The position numbers and the translations under genes were made by a program. From Planctomycetota bacterium (GTDB taxonomy: Bacteria > Planctomycetota > UBA11346): DNA of 64,000 nucleotides. The notes beneath the pieces are model-generated. The model was not told the DNA's origin. It did no database searches and saw nothing but the letters and a program-made list of their open reading frames with translations. Numbering within the stretch: position 1 is the first letter of the stretch; each line of letters starts with the position of its first letter. Below, piece after piece: positions 64,000 to 64,000 of this stretch. The stretch is taken from positions 807,125-871,124 of the forward strand of contig JADGDD010000001.1 in assembly GCA_016745075.1 (NCBI GenBank). Direction: 5' to 3'.

Positions 64000-64000
64000 A

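Overview
The window looks like a chromosomal segment of a Gram-negative, sugar-degrading bacterium, most likely of the PVC group (Lentisphaerota, Verrucomicrobiota, Kiritimatiellota or Planctomycetota). The signs are large PQQ-propeller proteins carrying a methyltransferase-like domain, an ECF sigma/FecR pair, a sigma factor fused to a membrane-anchored C-terminus, GH116 and GH3 enzymes, Gfo/Idh and UroD-family proteins, and many AraC-type regulators. This placement is inference from gene content. Base composition is moderate (roughly mid-40s % GC by eye). No insertion sequence, prophage, CRISPR array or rRNA was seen.

Layout. 1-1.6 kb: a decayed pair, a PhyH-like dioxygenase and an AraC regulator facing away from each other, both without their 5' ends, the AraC also frameshifted. 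1.6-9 kb: sugar module with AraC, LacI, a fucose/arabinose-isomerase-like enzyme, a ribulokinase, a second AraC and a UroD-family protein. 9-14.4 kb: a PD-(D/E)XK-like protein, a MalY/PatB C-S lyase, a protein with four tandem helix-turn-helix units, and two DUF21/CBS (CNNM/CorC) membrane proteins. 14.4-30.2 kb: rhomboid protease plus a complete 14-gene complex I operon nuoABCDEFGHIJKLMN on the minus strand; NuoE carries a C-terminal FN3-like domain and there is a long hairpin between nuoF and nuoG. 30.4-34.1 kb: a 5'-truncated transglutaminase-like remnant, proS, a DinB-like gene and hslO (Hsp33).

34.2-43 kb: AraC divergent from a GH3 enzyme, tRNA-Leu(CAA), a 55-residue acidic protein, a candidate structured (6S-like) RNA, a small two-helix membrane protein, a Gfo/Idh oxidoreductase divergent from an AraC, and a GntR-SGNH-TauE operon behind a 36-bp perfect palindrome. 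A perfect 285-bp tandem duplication lies at the convergent junction of tauE with a PQQ gene.

43-64 kb: sigma/FecR, a secreted clan-A glycoside hydrolase, a PQQ/methyltransferase-like protein, AraC, malectin-SGNH, a PurB-like lyase, GH116, LacI with a 16-bp operator, a sigma factor fused to membrane-anchored repeats, a periplasmic peroxiredoxin-like protein, a lipoprotein, and a second PQQ/methyltransferase protein cut by the window edge.

How they fit together: several small sugar-responsive modules each carry their own regulator (AraC, LacI or GntR) next to cytoplasmic (GH3, GH116) or exported (clan-A GH, PQQ) enzymes, beside the respiratory complex I operon. The two points most likely to be new are the sigma factor with a fourfold small-domain C-terminus (58.3-60.1 kb) and the four-HTH protein coupled to a CNNM pair (10.9-14.4 kb).
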